A stretch of 64,000 bases of DNA from QHXW01 sp963847515 (GTDB lineage: Bacteria; Acidobacteriota; Terriglobia; Bryobacterales; Bryobacteraceae): the NCBI GenBank assembly GCA_963847515.1, contig CAWKAA010000006.1, positions 248,001 through 312,000 on the forward strand, written 5' to 3'. Made by a program: the position numbers and the translations under genes. The notes beneath the pieces are model-generated. The model had not been told where the DNA came from, ran no database searches, and saw nothing but the letters and a program-made list of their open reading frames with translations. This document shows positions 35,001 to 43,857 of this stretch, piece after piece; the stretch's first letter is position 1; every line of letters begins with the position of its first letter.

Positions 35001-35238
35001 TCTCGTACTTGCCGGCCTGCAGCGAAGGAAAACTGAAGAAGCCGTCGCCGCCTGATGTCAACCTGCGGCTGGCGCCGGTGCCGGTATTGGTTAGAGTAAC
35101 GGTCGCGCCTGGTATCAGAGCGCCCGTCTCATCAAATACCCGTCCGTCGACCTGGCCGGTCGGCGCCTGAGCCATACCCAACGTGGCGAGAACGACCAGC
35201 AACGTCACTACGGCGTAAAAACACGTGTTAGTCAACAT
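32026..35238 (-). CDS. Oar-like TonB-dependent receptor
   Basis: A complete 1070-residue outer-membrane receptor with a signal peptide (CFYAVVTLLVVLATLGMAQA) and a carboxypeptidase-regulatory-like domain (GQVDGRVFDETGALIPGATV). A plug carries LPLNGRSFLQLAQLQPGVSV and TAGGAVNVITRSGTNEFHGS, and the long barrel ends FQVGARVEF with a terminal Phe. Three Oar paralogues in one window suggest broad uptake of polymer or peptide breakdown products, but no ligand can be assigned. The promoter at 35292-35319 shares its -35 region with the left receptor. It converges on the ligase-TPR gene with 19 bases between stops. Confidence 0.92.
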   Translation of the reverse strand: MLTNTCFYAVVTLLVVLATLGMAQAPTGQVDGRVFDETGALIPGATVTLTNTGTGASRRLTSGGDGFFSFPSLQAGKYEIRCEAKGFRTQIEVIPVETGAIATADVHLQLGQSSEVVTVEALAAQLAYDRHTIDGVVTKQQIDDLPLNGRSFLQLAQLQPGVSVSPASIGEYNRQFDVNILGAGSESVRITVDGATVNDSVTGGTQQNFSQEVVQEFQVSSANFDLSTGITAGGAVNVITRSGTNEFHGSGFFYFRDHNMSAYPYLQRDPLQPDPFFARRQPGFYFGGPIKKDKLFFFSSYEHINQRGVYSTEPTDPLFSAFLSNATVPYNSNQFTQRFDYRINEKHSAFLRYSHDGNNAYSPSSNSQPSNWGVNTNYADSGVFSLISAFTPSVVNEFRYSMTFWDNKKNTPTASICPAPCFDLGGPQFNIHSVGGFQIGNDANNTPQSRVLRRHIFADNVTLQKGAHSLRLGGEWEYQQGTGTYAYAEPAGVVLYSPEDVQAYNSYITSVGLGAFAVKIPSSFTTLQDVLQLPVAGFATGVGDINQPPSYNRGNADHNHRFHFYAQDTWKMRPNFTLIYGLGWSYESNLLNFDLTKPQYLQPILGANGLGHEQHAPNNWSPALGFAWNVGHDNKTVIRGGGGIYYDTMNLEVRLLERAAIGPLGTGRVLLGDSNFFSTIDQIFSINAQLPSPLQVGNFSTFPTVFTGADLVAVLPALRAGAAQQLHQNPTNTDLTIRNINIFKQAPGLDMFVPDFQPPLSQQASIGIQRQITSDLSVSADFVYRHFLHERIRNADLNHFYSAAGPVIPACTSAAQAGDPAAECSTGEMTFDISGGRSTYKGLLVRVDKRLTHHLSFVASYAYQDLQGFNGIALDSNWFASNGPQMGRQSLTFSGTYQLPWGFEISTITTFATRGPVQPFIGGGLDLYGDGSGNDQGGVPLPGAGYNQFNITKGTSDLISAVNAFNQQYGGKKTPIGQPIPLLTVPTNFSWGRNFTSEDFRVTKKFRVWREHVTLKVFGEVFNACNYANLGGYSYDLTSPVSFGQPTSRAGQVFGSGGPRAFQVGARVEF

Positions 35239-35291
35239 GGACCCACCCCCCGGTAAACCACGGCTAACCTTACAGTTCGAGTGCTCCTGAA

Positions 35292-35319
35292 ATTATGCAC
35301 CGCGGCGGACGGTTGTCAA
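35292..35319 (-). promoter_or_regulatory. Putative sigma-70 promoter of the right Oar receptor
   Basis: On the minus strand TTGACA (35314-35319) and CATAAT (35292-35297, five of six consensus positions) are separated by 16 bases, with a TG just ahead of the -10 box. The -35 box lies in CTTGACAACC, which is identical to the -35 context of the Oar gene at 1-2487. The leader would be about 50 bases. Confidence 0.55.
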
Positions 35320-35365
35320 GAGCCATTACGGCTATGGAGACCTGATATTTTTGTGGTTGCGGGGC

Positions 35366-36340
35366 CTAATCGGCGGCGATGAGGCGTTTCGGCACCTTGC
35401 CCACGGGAATGCGGATCAGTTCATGGAGCGAGGCCGTGTCAATGGCGGAAACTGAATCGGAACCGGCATTGGAGACGTAACAGCGGCGGCTGTCCGGTGT
35501 GAAAGTAAGCCAGTCGGGGGCGTTACCCACCGGAATGGTCGCCAGCCTCTTGAGATCTGGCAGAGAGTATACCGAAACAGAATTGTCCAGCAGGCTGGTC
35601 ACCCAAAGGGTTTGGCCATCCGGCGAGCGGCCAATTCCGTGGGCGAGAGTGTGCTCGATGAGCGTCCGTGCTCCTGCAGGGGCATCGGGCAGCAGGACGC
35701 GGCCGACTACGCGGCGGGCGGCGAAATCCACAATTACGAAGCCGTGCAAGTCCGAAAGCGGAACAAACAGGCGGGCGGGGACACCGCCGGGACCTGGCTC
35801 GATGGCAACCGGGCGGGGAATGCCGCCCAGGGGGATCTCAAACTCCGGCGATTCGGTGTGAACGTCGATCACCGTGAGCTTTTTGTCTCCCATGGACGTG
35901 GCCAGCATCTGCTTACCATCCGGCGTGCAATAGATATTGTGCGGCGCCTCCCCGACAGGCACGCTTTTCACCTTTTCGAGCGAGGCGGTGTCCACAATAT
36001 CAACCGTCGAGCCGCTCCGGATGCAGACATAAACGCGGCGGCCGTCCGGGGTAATGGCGATGTTATTGGGCCGGGTACCGACGGGCACTCTGCGGATCAT
36101 GCGGAAGGAGCCGCGTTCTACAACGTCCAGTACGTTTTCGGTTTCGCTGCTGATGTAAAACCGTTTTCCGTCGGGCGAAGGCACGATGCCATGAGGGTTT
36201 TTGGACACCCGGAACTCACCGGTGACGCGGTTAGAGGCGGGGTCGATGATGGTAACGTTGTCGCCCGCGCTGTTGGTGACGTAAATGCGAAGCGGGGCCG
36301 CAGCCAAAGGGAGCACGGCAAACAGGGCTAGCCATTTCAT
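35366..36340 (-). CDS. Secreted YVTN-family beta-propeller protein
   Basis: A 324-residue protein with a signal peptide (MKWLALFAVLPLAAAPLR) followed by repeated blades of about 42 residues. Each blade carries a variant of the YVTN signature: IYVTNSAGDNVTIIDPASNR, FYISSETENVLDVVERGSF, VYVCIRSGSTVDIVDTASLE and CYVSNAGSDSVSAIDTASLH. Seven blades would close the propeller. Propellers of this kind bind partners or cofactors; some relatives are quinoprotein-like, but no cofactor site is visible here. It is divergent from the lectin-like gene and lies upstream of the Oar receptor on the same strand, with its stop about 130 bases from the receptor start. Confidence 0.85.
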   Translation of the reverse strand: MKWLALFAVLPLAAAPLRIYVTNSAGDNVTIIDPASNRVTGEFRVSKNPHGIVPSPDGKRFYISSETENVLDVVERGSFRMIRRVPVGTRPNNIAITPDGRRVYVCIRSGSTVDIVDTASLEKVKSVPVGEAPHNIYCTPDGKQMLATSMGDKKLTVIDVHTESPEFEIPLGGIPRPVAIEPGPGGVPARLFVPLSDLHGFVIVDFAARRVVGRVLLPDAPAGARTLIEHTLAHGIGRSPDGQTLWVTSLLDNSVSVYSLPDLKRLATIPVGNAPDWLTFTPDSRRCYVSNAGSDSVSAIDTASLHELIRIPVGKVPKRLIAAD

Positions 36341-36460
36341 TGGGGTCCAACATACACCAAAGCGAGCCGGAACCTCAATGTCTAAAGATTAGACCAGGAT
36401 TTAGCAATTGGGCGGCGGTAATGCTACAACGAAGTAGCGGGACAAACGCCACTTTGACTC

Positions 36461-37114
36461 ATGCGAACCTTTCTGGCTCTTTGGGCACTCAGTTGGGGAT
36501 TAACGGGCGCGGAGACAATCCACTTTGACTCCGTGCGGCCTGGTTCTTTCCCGGCGGACTGGAGCATGGCGATGACCCATACCGGGGCAGCGCCGAAATG
36601 GGAGGTTCGACGCGATGCCAGCGCGCCCAGCAAGCCGAATGTTCTGGCTCAGGTTTCCGCAGACGGAAGCGATAGCAGGTTTCCGCTCGCCATCCTCAAC
36701 AGGATCAGCTATCGGGATGGCGAGGTCAGTGTCAAATTCAAGACGGTGGCCGGAAAAACGGACCAGGCTGCTGGGCTGGTGTGGCGCTACCGCGATCCCG
36801 ACAATTACTATCTGGTGCGCGCCAATGCGCTCGAAAACAATATCGTCATGTACAAGGTGGAGAACGGACACAGGATTTCGCTTGATCCCGCCGGTAAGCC
36901 GCCAAAGACCTATGGAGTGCGCCACCGAATTCCGTCGCGAACCTGGAGTATTCTCAGAGTGACTTTCAAAAAATCCCAGTTCGAGGTTTACTTCGATCAC
37001 CGCAAGGTTTTCGAGGTCGAGGATTCTACCTTCACACTGCCGGGAAAGCTCGGTCTATGGACCAAGGCCGACAGCGTCACCTATTTCGACGATTTCCAGT
37101 TTTCGGGGAAATAA
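36461..37114 (+). CDS. Secreted concanavalin-A-like/DUF1080-like beta-sandwich protein
   Basis: A 217-residue exported protein (signal MRTFLALWALSWGLTGA). The mature part is a single jelly-roll: the segment GEVSVKFKTVAGKTDQAAGLVWRYRDPDNYYLVRANALENN and the closing GKLGLWTKADSVTYFDDFQF are typical of the lectin/glucanase-like fold of 3-keto-disaccharide hydrolase relatives. No catalytic acid pair is evident, so binding is as likely as catalysis. It could act on a saccharide outside the cell. The start follows the divergent YVTN gene by 120 bases, where I see nothing else. Confidence 0.7.
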   Translation: MRTFLALWALSWGLTGAETIHFDSVRPGSFPADWSMAMTHTGAAPKWEVRRDASAPSKPNVLAQVSADGSDSRFPLAILNRISYRDGEVSVKFKTVAGKTDQAAGLVWRYRDPDNYYLVRANALENNIVMYKVENGHRISLDPAGKPPKTYGVRHRIPSRTWSILRVTFKKSQFEVYFDHRKVFEVEDSTFTLPGKLGLWTKADSVTYFDDFQFSGK

Positions 37115-37116
37115 GC

Positions 37117-37135
37117 GCCAGGTGTTAGGTGCCAG
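37117..37135. repeat. Second copy of the GGTGCCAG intergenic repeat
   Basis: GCCAGGTGTTAGGTGCCAG directly follows the stop codon at 37114. It differs at one position from the reverse complement of the repeat at 6464-6497. Confidence 0.5.
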
Positions 37136-37223
37136 TCAGGTCGATGGCTTCCGCGACCGATTCGAAAACGCTAGGGTGTAGCCAGGAGCAAAACGGCGAG
37201 AAGGCGCATCCCAACCAGGCGCA

Positions 37224-37853
37224 GTGTACTACAACAGTACTGTGGCGCTCGAATTCTTTCGCCGCGCGGCGGGTGAGCCGAGAACCCTCGGCGTGCTGGC
37301 CGCAGGGTTCAATCCACCGACCCGGGCACATCTAGCCTTGGCGGGCGCCTCGCTCGGCATCGTCGACGAAGTCTTGTTCGTGCTTCCGCGAGAGTTTCCA
37401 CACAAATCCTACGAGAACGCCGGTTTCAACCAGCGCATGGAAATGCTGCTGGCTTCGACCGGCGACGAACCGCGGTACTCGGTGGCGTCGAGCGATGGCG
37501 GCCTGTTCGTAGAGATCGCAGGCGAGTGCCGCGAGATCTACGGAGACGAGACAACGCTGGTATTCATTTGCGGCCGCGACGCCGCCGAGCGCATTCTCAA
37601 TTGGGATTACGGCCGGCCCGATGCCTTCGAGCAAATGCTGGAAGATTTCGAAATGCTGGTGGCGCCGCGTTCCGGAGATTTCCAGCCGCCCGATAAAATG
37701 CAAAGGCGCATGCGGCCGCTTCCGGTGGACAGTGGGCTTTCGGCGATCTCTTCTACTGAAGTGCGCGAACGTGTCCACCTCGGCCTGCCCTGGGAGCATA
37801 TGGTGCCGGCTGAAATCATCGCAATGGTTCGAAAGATTTACAGAACTCGGTAA
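37224..37853 (+). CDS. NadD-like nucleotidyltransferase
   Basis: A 209-residue cytoplasmic enzyme of the cytidylyltransferase-like (nicotinate mononucleotide adenylyltransferase) superfamily. The nucleotide-binding motif is in GVLAAGFNPPTRAHLAL, where the classical GxFxPxHxxH is partly changed because the first histidine is a threonine. The C-terminal SAISSTEVRER matches the ISSTxxR motif. It starts with GTG at 37224; another GTG at 37242 is possible. A small inverted repeat (GTACT ACAAC AGTAC) overlaps the start. The role in NAD synthesis is likely but the changed motif leaves substrate choice open. Confidence 0.72.
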   Translation: MYYNSTVALEFFRRAAGEPRTLGVLAAGFNPPTRAHLALAGASLGIVDEVLFVLPREFPHKSYENAGFNQRMEMLLASTGDEPRYSVASSDGGLFVEIAGECREIYGDETTLVFICGRDAAERILNWDYGRPDAFEQMLEDFEMLVAPRSGDFQPPDKMQRRMRPLPVDSGLSAISSTEVRERVHLGLPWEHMVPAEIIAMVRKIYRTR

Positions 37854-37884
37854 TAATCGGGCCCGCATACAGTCATATGTGTGT

Positions 37885-38457
37885 ATGGAAAGCTCGCAGG
37901 CGGTAATGAGCCAGCCACACGGAACCGGGCCGTTTCCCGGGCAACCCGCTGAGCTGGATGAACTTTTCCGGGCGCATCATGCCTCGGTACTACGCGCCGC
38001 GTATCGCATAACAGGCAATGCGACGGATGCCGAAGACGTACTACAGACGGTCTTCGCGCGGCTGTTGCGCCGGTCTTCGGACTCACCGGTGATGGAGAAC
38101 GCCGCGGCTTATTTACACCGGTCAGCGGTGAACGCGGCTCTGGATTTGGTGCGTGGCCGGCAGCAAGACAAGAACTGGCCGCTCGAAGCGCACATTTCGC
38201 ACCTGGCTGCAGGACCGTCAGCGGCTCCGGACCGCCAACAGGAGGCGCGCGAGTTGCGCGAGTTCCTCCGCCGCGCCATCCGCCGCCTCGCGCCGCGTGC
38301 GGCCGAGATCTTCAGCTTGCACTATTTCGAAGGCTATTCCAACGCTCAGATTGCCAGCATGCTGGATTTGTCGCGCGCGGGCGTGGCCGTGACCTTACAT
38401 CGCACAAGGGCACGTCTTCAGGAAGAAATACGCAGTTTCATGGGAGAAGCATCATGA
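37885..38457 (+). CDS. ECF-type RNA polymerase sigma factor
   Basis: A 190-residue sigma factor with region 2 near 25-95 (ELFRAHHASVLRAAYRITGNATDAEDVLQTVFARLL) and region 4 near 130-185 (PRAAEIFSLHYFEGYSNAQIASMLDLSRAGVAVTLHRTRARL). The start could also be the ATG at 37906. The frame stays open upstream through the NadD gene without meaning. Its stop overlaps the start of the anti-sigma/FecR gene (ATGA, 38454-38457), so the pair is co-translated. Its target promoters probably include its own operon, by analogy with other ECF/anti-sigma pairs. Confidence 0.88.
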   Translation: MESSQAVMSQPHGTGPFPGQPAELDELFRAHHASVLRAAYRITGNATDAEDVLQTVFARLLRRSSDSPVMENAAAYLHRSAVNAALDLVRGRQQDKNWPLEAHISHLAAGPSAAPDRQQEARELREFLRRAIRRLAPRAAEIFSLHYFEGYSNAQIASMLDLSRAGVAVTLHRTRARLQEEIRSFMGEAS

Positions 38458-41094
38458 ACACAAAGAACAATCCCGATCAGATTCTGGATCAGGCCATCGC
38501 CGAAATCCGGGCCGAAGAATTGGAGCAGGCCGCTGTCGAGCAAGCGGCCGCGCGAGTCTGGGCCAACCTGTCACAGGCTTCGCAGTCTGTACGCAGCAGC
38601 GATGACGTATTGCGCACGTGCGCCGATTTCCGGGTTCTAATTTTGGCTTATCGTTCGAAACAGCTTCCCGATGCCCAGGCGTGGCTGGTGGAGGACCATC
38701 TTCACGGCTGCCCGGCGTGCCGCAGTGCGCTCGAAGCCGCGCAATCAGGTAGCCTGGTGCGCCTCCAGCCGGCGGTGCCCCGAGTCCTCGCGCCGCAATG
38801 GAAGTGGGCCATGGCTGCAGCGCTGGCTGTGGGCGTCGGAATGGGAGCTTGGCAGATGCGCGACAACCTGCTTCCCGCGCCTGGTGGGCCGCGCGGCGTG
38901 GTCCAGAGTGTGACGGGCTCGCTCTACCGTGTGTCGGACACCGGCGGGGTGACTCTGGCTGCAGGAATGGAGCTTGGCGAACGCGAAGAGATTCGCACGG
39001 CGCGCGGTTCCATTGCAATGGTACGGCTGACGGATGGCTCGCTGGTCGAGATGCGCGAGCGCTCCGAGCTTTCCCTTTCTCGCAGGTTTAGCGGTACCAC
39101 TATTCGCCTGCAACGCGGAAGCGTAATCGTGCAGGCCGCCAAGCAGCACAGCGGCCGGCTCAACGTGGCCACGGCGGATTGCCTGGTGTTGGTGAAAGGC
39201 ACAGTCTTTGCCGTGGACAGGGGCATCAAAGGCTCGCGTGTGGCTGTGATTCAGGGCGAAGTGCAAGTGGCCCAGGCGAGCGAAACCAAGCTCCTGCATC
39301 CCGGCGAACAGGCGTCGACCGACGCTGCCATGGCGCCGGTGGCCATCAAGGACGAGATCTCCTGGAGCCTGAACCTGAACCAGTATCTGGCGCTATTGGG
39401 CGAGTTCGCGGTGATCGAGAAACAATTGGCGCAGGTGCCGGGGCCAGGCCTGCGGTACGCTTCGCAACTGCTCCCCTTGGCGCCGGATGGGACGGTTTTA
39501 TATGTCGCAATCCCGAACGTGGGCGGCATGCTGGGTGATGCCCAGCGAATTTTCGAAGACCGGCTCAGCCAGAGCGAGGTTCTGCGCGACTGGTGGAACG
39601 CCCATCAATCGCAGGACAAGATGAACCAAGTGCTCGATACCGTGCAAGGCTTCAGCCAGTATTTGGGCAATGAAGTCGTCATGACCATGGCCCAAGGCGG
39701 CGCGAATGGTTTCAGCGGACCCCTGATCATGGCCCAGGTGACCCGGTCGGGTTTCCTCGAGTATCTGCAGCAGCAGATCGCCCAGGTTCCCGCTGGTGCG
39801 CAATTGACCGTGGTGCAGGATGCCGGCGCGTTGCCTGCCGCGGCTGGCGTCAACAGGGCCTTTGTGCTGTTGACGAACGACATTGTGGCGTTGTCGCCCG
39901 ATCCCGCGAGTCTTGCGCGCAGTGGCGGCGCTGATTCAGCAGCCGGGCACGGGTGCGTTCCCCAAGACGGCTTTCTATCAGCAGATCGCCGCCGCCTATC
40001 AAGCGGGCGCCGGGTGGCTGGTTTGCGCGGATATGGAACAAATTTTGCCGCAGTCCGTAGCTAAGAGTGGCGAGAAACAGGCGGCTGCCCACAGCGCGGT
40101 TCTCGATCGTCTTGGAGTACTCGACGTGCAGCACCTGATTGTCGAGCGGAAAGAGATCGGCGGGAAAACGGAAAATCGCGCGGTGGTGACGTTCGCTCAG
40201 CCCAGCCGGGGAGTGGCCGCATGGCTGGCCGCGCCGGCCCCCATGGGCGCGATCGATTTCGTCTCGCCGGACGCCAGTTTCGCGGTTTCGTTCGTGGTGA
40301 AGCAGCCCAGAGCCGCGCTTGCAGGAGTTGTTAGCGCCAGTGCGAGTCCGTGGATCCGAATGTTCGCGACGCGAGGAAGCGCAGTTCGAATCGCAGACCG
40401 GCATCAGCGTGATTGAATGATCTGGCCGCGCCGTTGGGCGGCGACGTGGCGTTTGCGCTGGATGGGCCGCTGCTGCCCACGCCGAGCTGGAAATTTGCCA
40501 TCGAAGTGAACGATCCCGCGCGGCTCGAACACACCATCGAGACGTTGATCGCGAAAGCCAACAGCGCTCAACAGGACCTCAGCCTTGACGTCTGACGCAG
40601 ACGCAAGCGGGCGGCAGACACGTATTACACGGTGGCGTCTCGCGAAATCGCCCGTCACGAAGTCTACTACACGTTTGTCGACGGCTATCTGGTGGCGGCG
40701 GCCAGCCAGGCGCTGCTGACGCAGGCCATCGGCCAGCGCGCCGCTGGCTTCACGCTGACCCGCTCGGCGGGCTTCAAGGCGCTGCTCGCGCCCGATGGGT
40801 ACAGCAACTTCTCGGCGATCCTTTATCAGAATTTCGGCCCGGTCGTTGGGCTCGCTTGCCGGCGGGTTGCGCGCCACAGGTGTCCTGACCGCGGATCAGC
40901 AGAAGTCCATCGACGCGCTAAAAGCGAACTCTGCGCCATCGCTGGTCTATGCTTATGGTGAGCCGGACCGCATCGAGGTGGCCTCCACCGGCAGCTTCTT
41001 CGGATTCAATCTGGATTCGCTGGCGGGGGCAGGCGGTCCGTTCCGGATCCCCGGCTTGCTTGAAAAAGTAACACGCATGCATCCCACGCAATGA
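38454..41094 (+). CDS. Anti-sigma/FecR-domain protein, read through several frame changes
   Basis: The protein opens with a cytoplasmic zinc-finger-like anti-sigma region (VEDHLHGCPACRSAL), has a membrane helix near 120 and a FecR domain (RGVVQSVTGSLYRVSD, EIRTARGSIAMVRLTDGSLVEM). A long extracytoplasmic part follows. Up to about 39920 the frame is intact. After that, the same protein continues in other frames: VAALIQQPGTGAFPKTAFYQQ, LQELLAPVRVRGSE, NDLAAPLGGDVAFALDG, ASREIARHEVYYTFVDGY, GSLAGGLRATGVLTADQQ, to a TGA at 41092-41094. Changes fall near 39920, 40318, 40411, 40590, 40618 and 40850. With these corrected the gene runs about 880 codons and overlaps the next gene by ATGA. It probably controls the sigma factor. 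Confidence 0.72.
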
Positions 41095-42045
41095 ACTCCG
41101 TAATCGAACTCGATGGCCTGGCGGTCGATCTGGGCGGGAGGCGCATCCTCAACGATCTGAGGTGCACGCTTTCCGCCCGCACCATTGGATTGCTGGGCCC
41201 GAACGGAGCCGGGAAGTCGACCCTGATCAATACGCTGCTCGGTTTCCATAAACCCGCCGCGGGCACTGCGCGCATCTTCGGGCTGCGACGTCCGCAGCAG
41301 CATTCGCGAGATTCGCAAACCTGACCGGCTACATGCCGGAGAATGATGCGTTCATCGCCAGCATGAGCGCAGTTTCCTACGTGCAGTTGATGGCCGAGCT
41401 TTCCGGGCTGCCGTCTGAGGCGGCCCTCGAGCGCGCCCACGAAGCATTGTTTTACGTGGGCCTGGGCGAAGCGCGCTACCGCAAGCTGGGCACTTATTCG
41501 CTGGGCATGCGGCAGCTCGCCAAGCTGGCGCAGGCCATCGCGCACGGGCCGAAGCTGCTGATTCTCGACGAGCCCACCAACGGCCTCGATCCGCCCGCGC
41601 GCCAGCGCATGATCCGGCTGATCCGCGAGATGCGCGAATCCGGCGAACTGCATCTGATTCTCTGCTCGCACCTGCTGCGCGATGTGGAGGAGACCTGCGA
41701 AGAGGTGCTGATCCTGAAGGAGGGCCACATCGTGCATTACGCAATCTGGAAGAGGAGCGGCGCGCCAACCGCAAGTTCATCGAGATGGAAACCGTAGGGG
41801 CGAACGGCACCTTTGCCGGACCGACATCGAGAAGCTGGGGTGCGCCTGCGCCATCGCTGGAAATAATCGCATCAAACTGATTCTTTCCGAAGGGGTTGCG
41901 ATTCGCGATCTATATCGCATGGCAGCCGAGACGGAACGTGCAGATCCGTCGGCTGAATTACCGGCGCGACAGCCTGGAAGACATTTTCCTGAAAGCCATG
42001 GAAAGCGATCTGGCCGGTAAAGGAGCAGTCAATGGCCGTCTATAA
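41091..42045 (+). CDS. ABC transporter ATP-binding protein, first copy, frameshifted
   Basis: The start reads MNSVIELDGLAVDLGGRRIL and has the Walker A GPNGAGKS. The frame changes near 41300 and 41322, then LTGYMPENDAFIASMS, the signature YSLGMRQLAKLAQAI and Walker B LLILDEPTNGLDP follow, with the switch His in LILCSHLLRDVEE. Further changes lie near 41742, 41821 and 41937, after which RRLNYRRDSLEDIFLKAME closes an ABC-2 type ATPase of about 317 residues. Correcting single bases restores a normal protein. It overlaps both neighbours and pairs with the permease at 42032. Confidence 0.78.
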
Positions 42046-42905
42046 GCGCAGCTACCGCGGCTATGACGGGGCCCTGCACGCCGGAGTGGTCGCGCTTTAC
42101 AGTAGTCCCGCGCCGTGCGTACCGCGACCTGTTTCACTCCAAGATCATGACGGCGTTTTTCGTGTTGTGCTATGTTGCGCCGCTGGTTTTCTGTTTCTTA
42201 TCTACTTCGCGCACAATTGGGCGCGTATCGCCGCGCTGCTGGGCGAGCGTTCGGGCGCTTCTCCGATCGCCGTCAACGAACGAATTCTTCCTTTCTTCTT
42301 GAGTGTTCAAGGTGTGCTGGCGTTCATCCTCACGGCGTTCGTCGGACCCAGGGCTGATCTCGCGCGATCTCGCCAACCGCGCTTTGCCGCTCTACCTGTG
42401 CCGGCCGTTTTCCCGTGCCGAGTACGTGCTCGGCAAGATGGCGGTCTTGCTCATCCTGCTTTCGCTGATCACCTGGGTTCCGGGACTTGTCCTGTTCGGC
42501 GTGCAGGCGAGCATCGGCGGGCGCGCGGATGGCTGGGCGCAGAATCTGTGGATCGCCTGGGCTCTGTTCGCCGGCGCTTGGATCTGGATCCTGATTATCT
42601 CGCTGCTGGCGCTGGCGCTCTCGGCATGGATCAAGTGGAGGATTGCCGGCGGGCGCGCTGCTGCTGGCGGTGTTTTTCGTTGCCGCTGGATTCGGCGAAG
42701 CGATCAACGCCGTGCTCGAGGTGAACTGGGGCAAGCTGATCAATCTGATGTACTTGCTTGTGACGGTCTGGCGTCAGCTTTTTCGGTGAGCTGCAGAATT
42801 CAGACATTTCGGTCGGCTTCCGCGTGGGGCATGCTGATGTTGATCTGCGCCGGCTGCCTCGCCCTGCTGTACCGCAAATTGCGCGCCGTCGAGGTGGTGC
42901 GATGA
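42032..42905 (+). CDS. ABC-2-type permease, first copy, frameshifted
   Basis: It starts MAVYKRSYRGYDG inside the end of the ATPase gene. Fragments in alternate frames join into one membrane protein: PEWSRFTVVPRRAYRDLFHS, KIMTAFFVLCYVAPLVF, FAHNWARIAALLGERSGASP, LISRDLANRALPLYLCRPFS, LLILLSLITWVPGLVLFG, ALLLAVFFVAAGFGEAINAV and MLMLICAGCLALLYRKLR. Changes fall near 42078, 42195, 42350, 42645, 42788 and 42820. The corrected protein is about 290 residues with some six helices, as in polysaccharide or lipid exporters of the ABC-2 class. It ends ATGA with the next ATPase. Confidence 0.72.
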
Positions 42906-43857
42906 GCGTGCACGAGCGCGAAATCGTTTTCGAGAATGTCTCGAAGTTCTACGGCGAAGTGCTGGGCGTCAATCGGGTGAATCTCACCATTCCGCCGGGC
43001 ATCACCAGCCTGGTGGGCCCGAACGGATCGGGCAAGACCACGCTCATGAATCTCATGACCGGTCTGCTGCGGCCCTCGCAAGGCCATATCAGCGTGCTGG
43101 GCGTCGCGCCCGAACGATCCCGAACAGCTGTTCCGCTTCGTGGGCTACTGCACGCAGTTCGATTCCTTTCCGCGCGGGATGACCGGCTACCAATTCGTCT
43201 ACTCCTATCTGCTGCTGCACGGCAAGACAGCACGCAGAATGCGCGACGAGCATGACCTGGCGCGCCATCGATCGCGTGAAGCTGACCGAGGCCGCGCACC
43301 GCAAAATCGCCGGCTACAGCAAGGGCATGCGGCAGCGCATCAAACTGGCGCAGGCGATATGCGCACTGACCCGCTGGTGCTGGTGCTGGACGAACCGCTC
43401 AACGGCCTGGATCCGCTGGTGCGCGCCGAAACCATCGCGCTGTTTCGCGGGCTTGCCGAAGAAGGGCGGCACGTCATCATATCCAGCCACATTCTGCATG
43501 AAGTGGACGCGATCTCCGACCAGGTGATCCTGCTAAGCAACGGCTACGTGGTAGCCGAAGGGCAGATTCACGGCGTACGGACCGAGGTGGAGGAGCACCC
43601 CATGCAGATTCTGATCCGCTGCCCGAAGCCCGCGCCTGCTCGCCTCGCGCATTTTCGAACTGGACACGGTGGTGGAGGCGCGAGTCCACAAGGATGGCAA
43701 GGGCCTGCTGGTCCGGACGCGCGATCCCGAACGCTTCTATCTCCTGCTGAACCGCCTGGTGGTGGACGGCGTCGACCTGGAATCGGTGGCGCCTGCCGAT
43801 GACGACGTGCATTCGGTCTACGAATACTTGATCGGCCCGGATGGAGGATCCATATGA
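42902..43857 (+). CDS. ABC transporter ATP-binding protein, second copy, frameshifted
   Basis: The N-terminus MSVHEREIVFENVSKFYGEV and Walker A GPNGSGKT (LTIPPGITSLVGPNGSGKTT) are in frame. After a change near 43110 the text continues NDPEQLFRFVGYCTQFDSFP, after one near 43256 AIDRVKLTEAAHRKIAGYSK, then the signature YSKGMRQRIKLAQAI, and after one near 43358 Walker B LVLVLDEPLNGLDP with IISSHILHEVD. After another near 43629, RIFELDTVVEARVHKDGKG leads to the stop at 43855-43857. Corrected length is about 317 residues. It overlaps the following permease by ATGA. Confidence 0.78.

Noticed and set aside
34198..35055. Long open frame opposite the Oar gene at 32026-35238
   Set aside because: No signal peptide or motif; fully covered by a well-supported gene.
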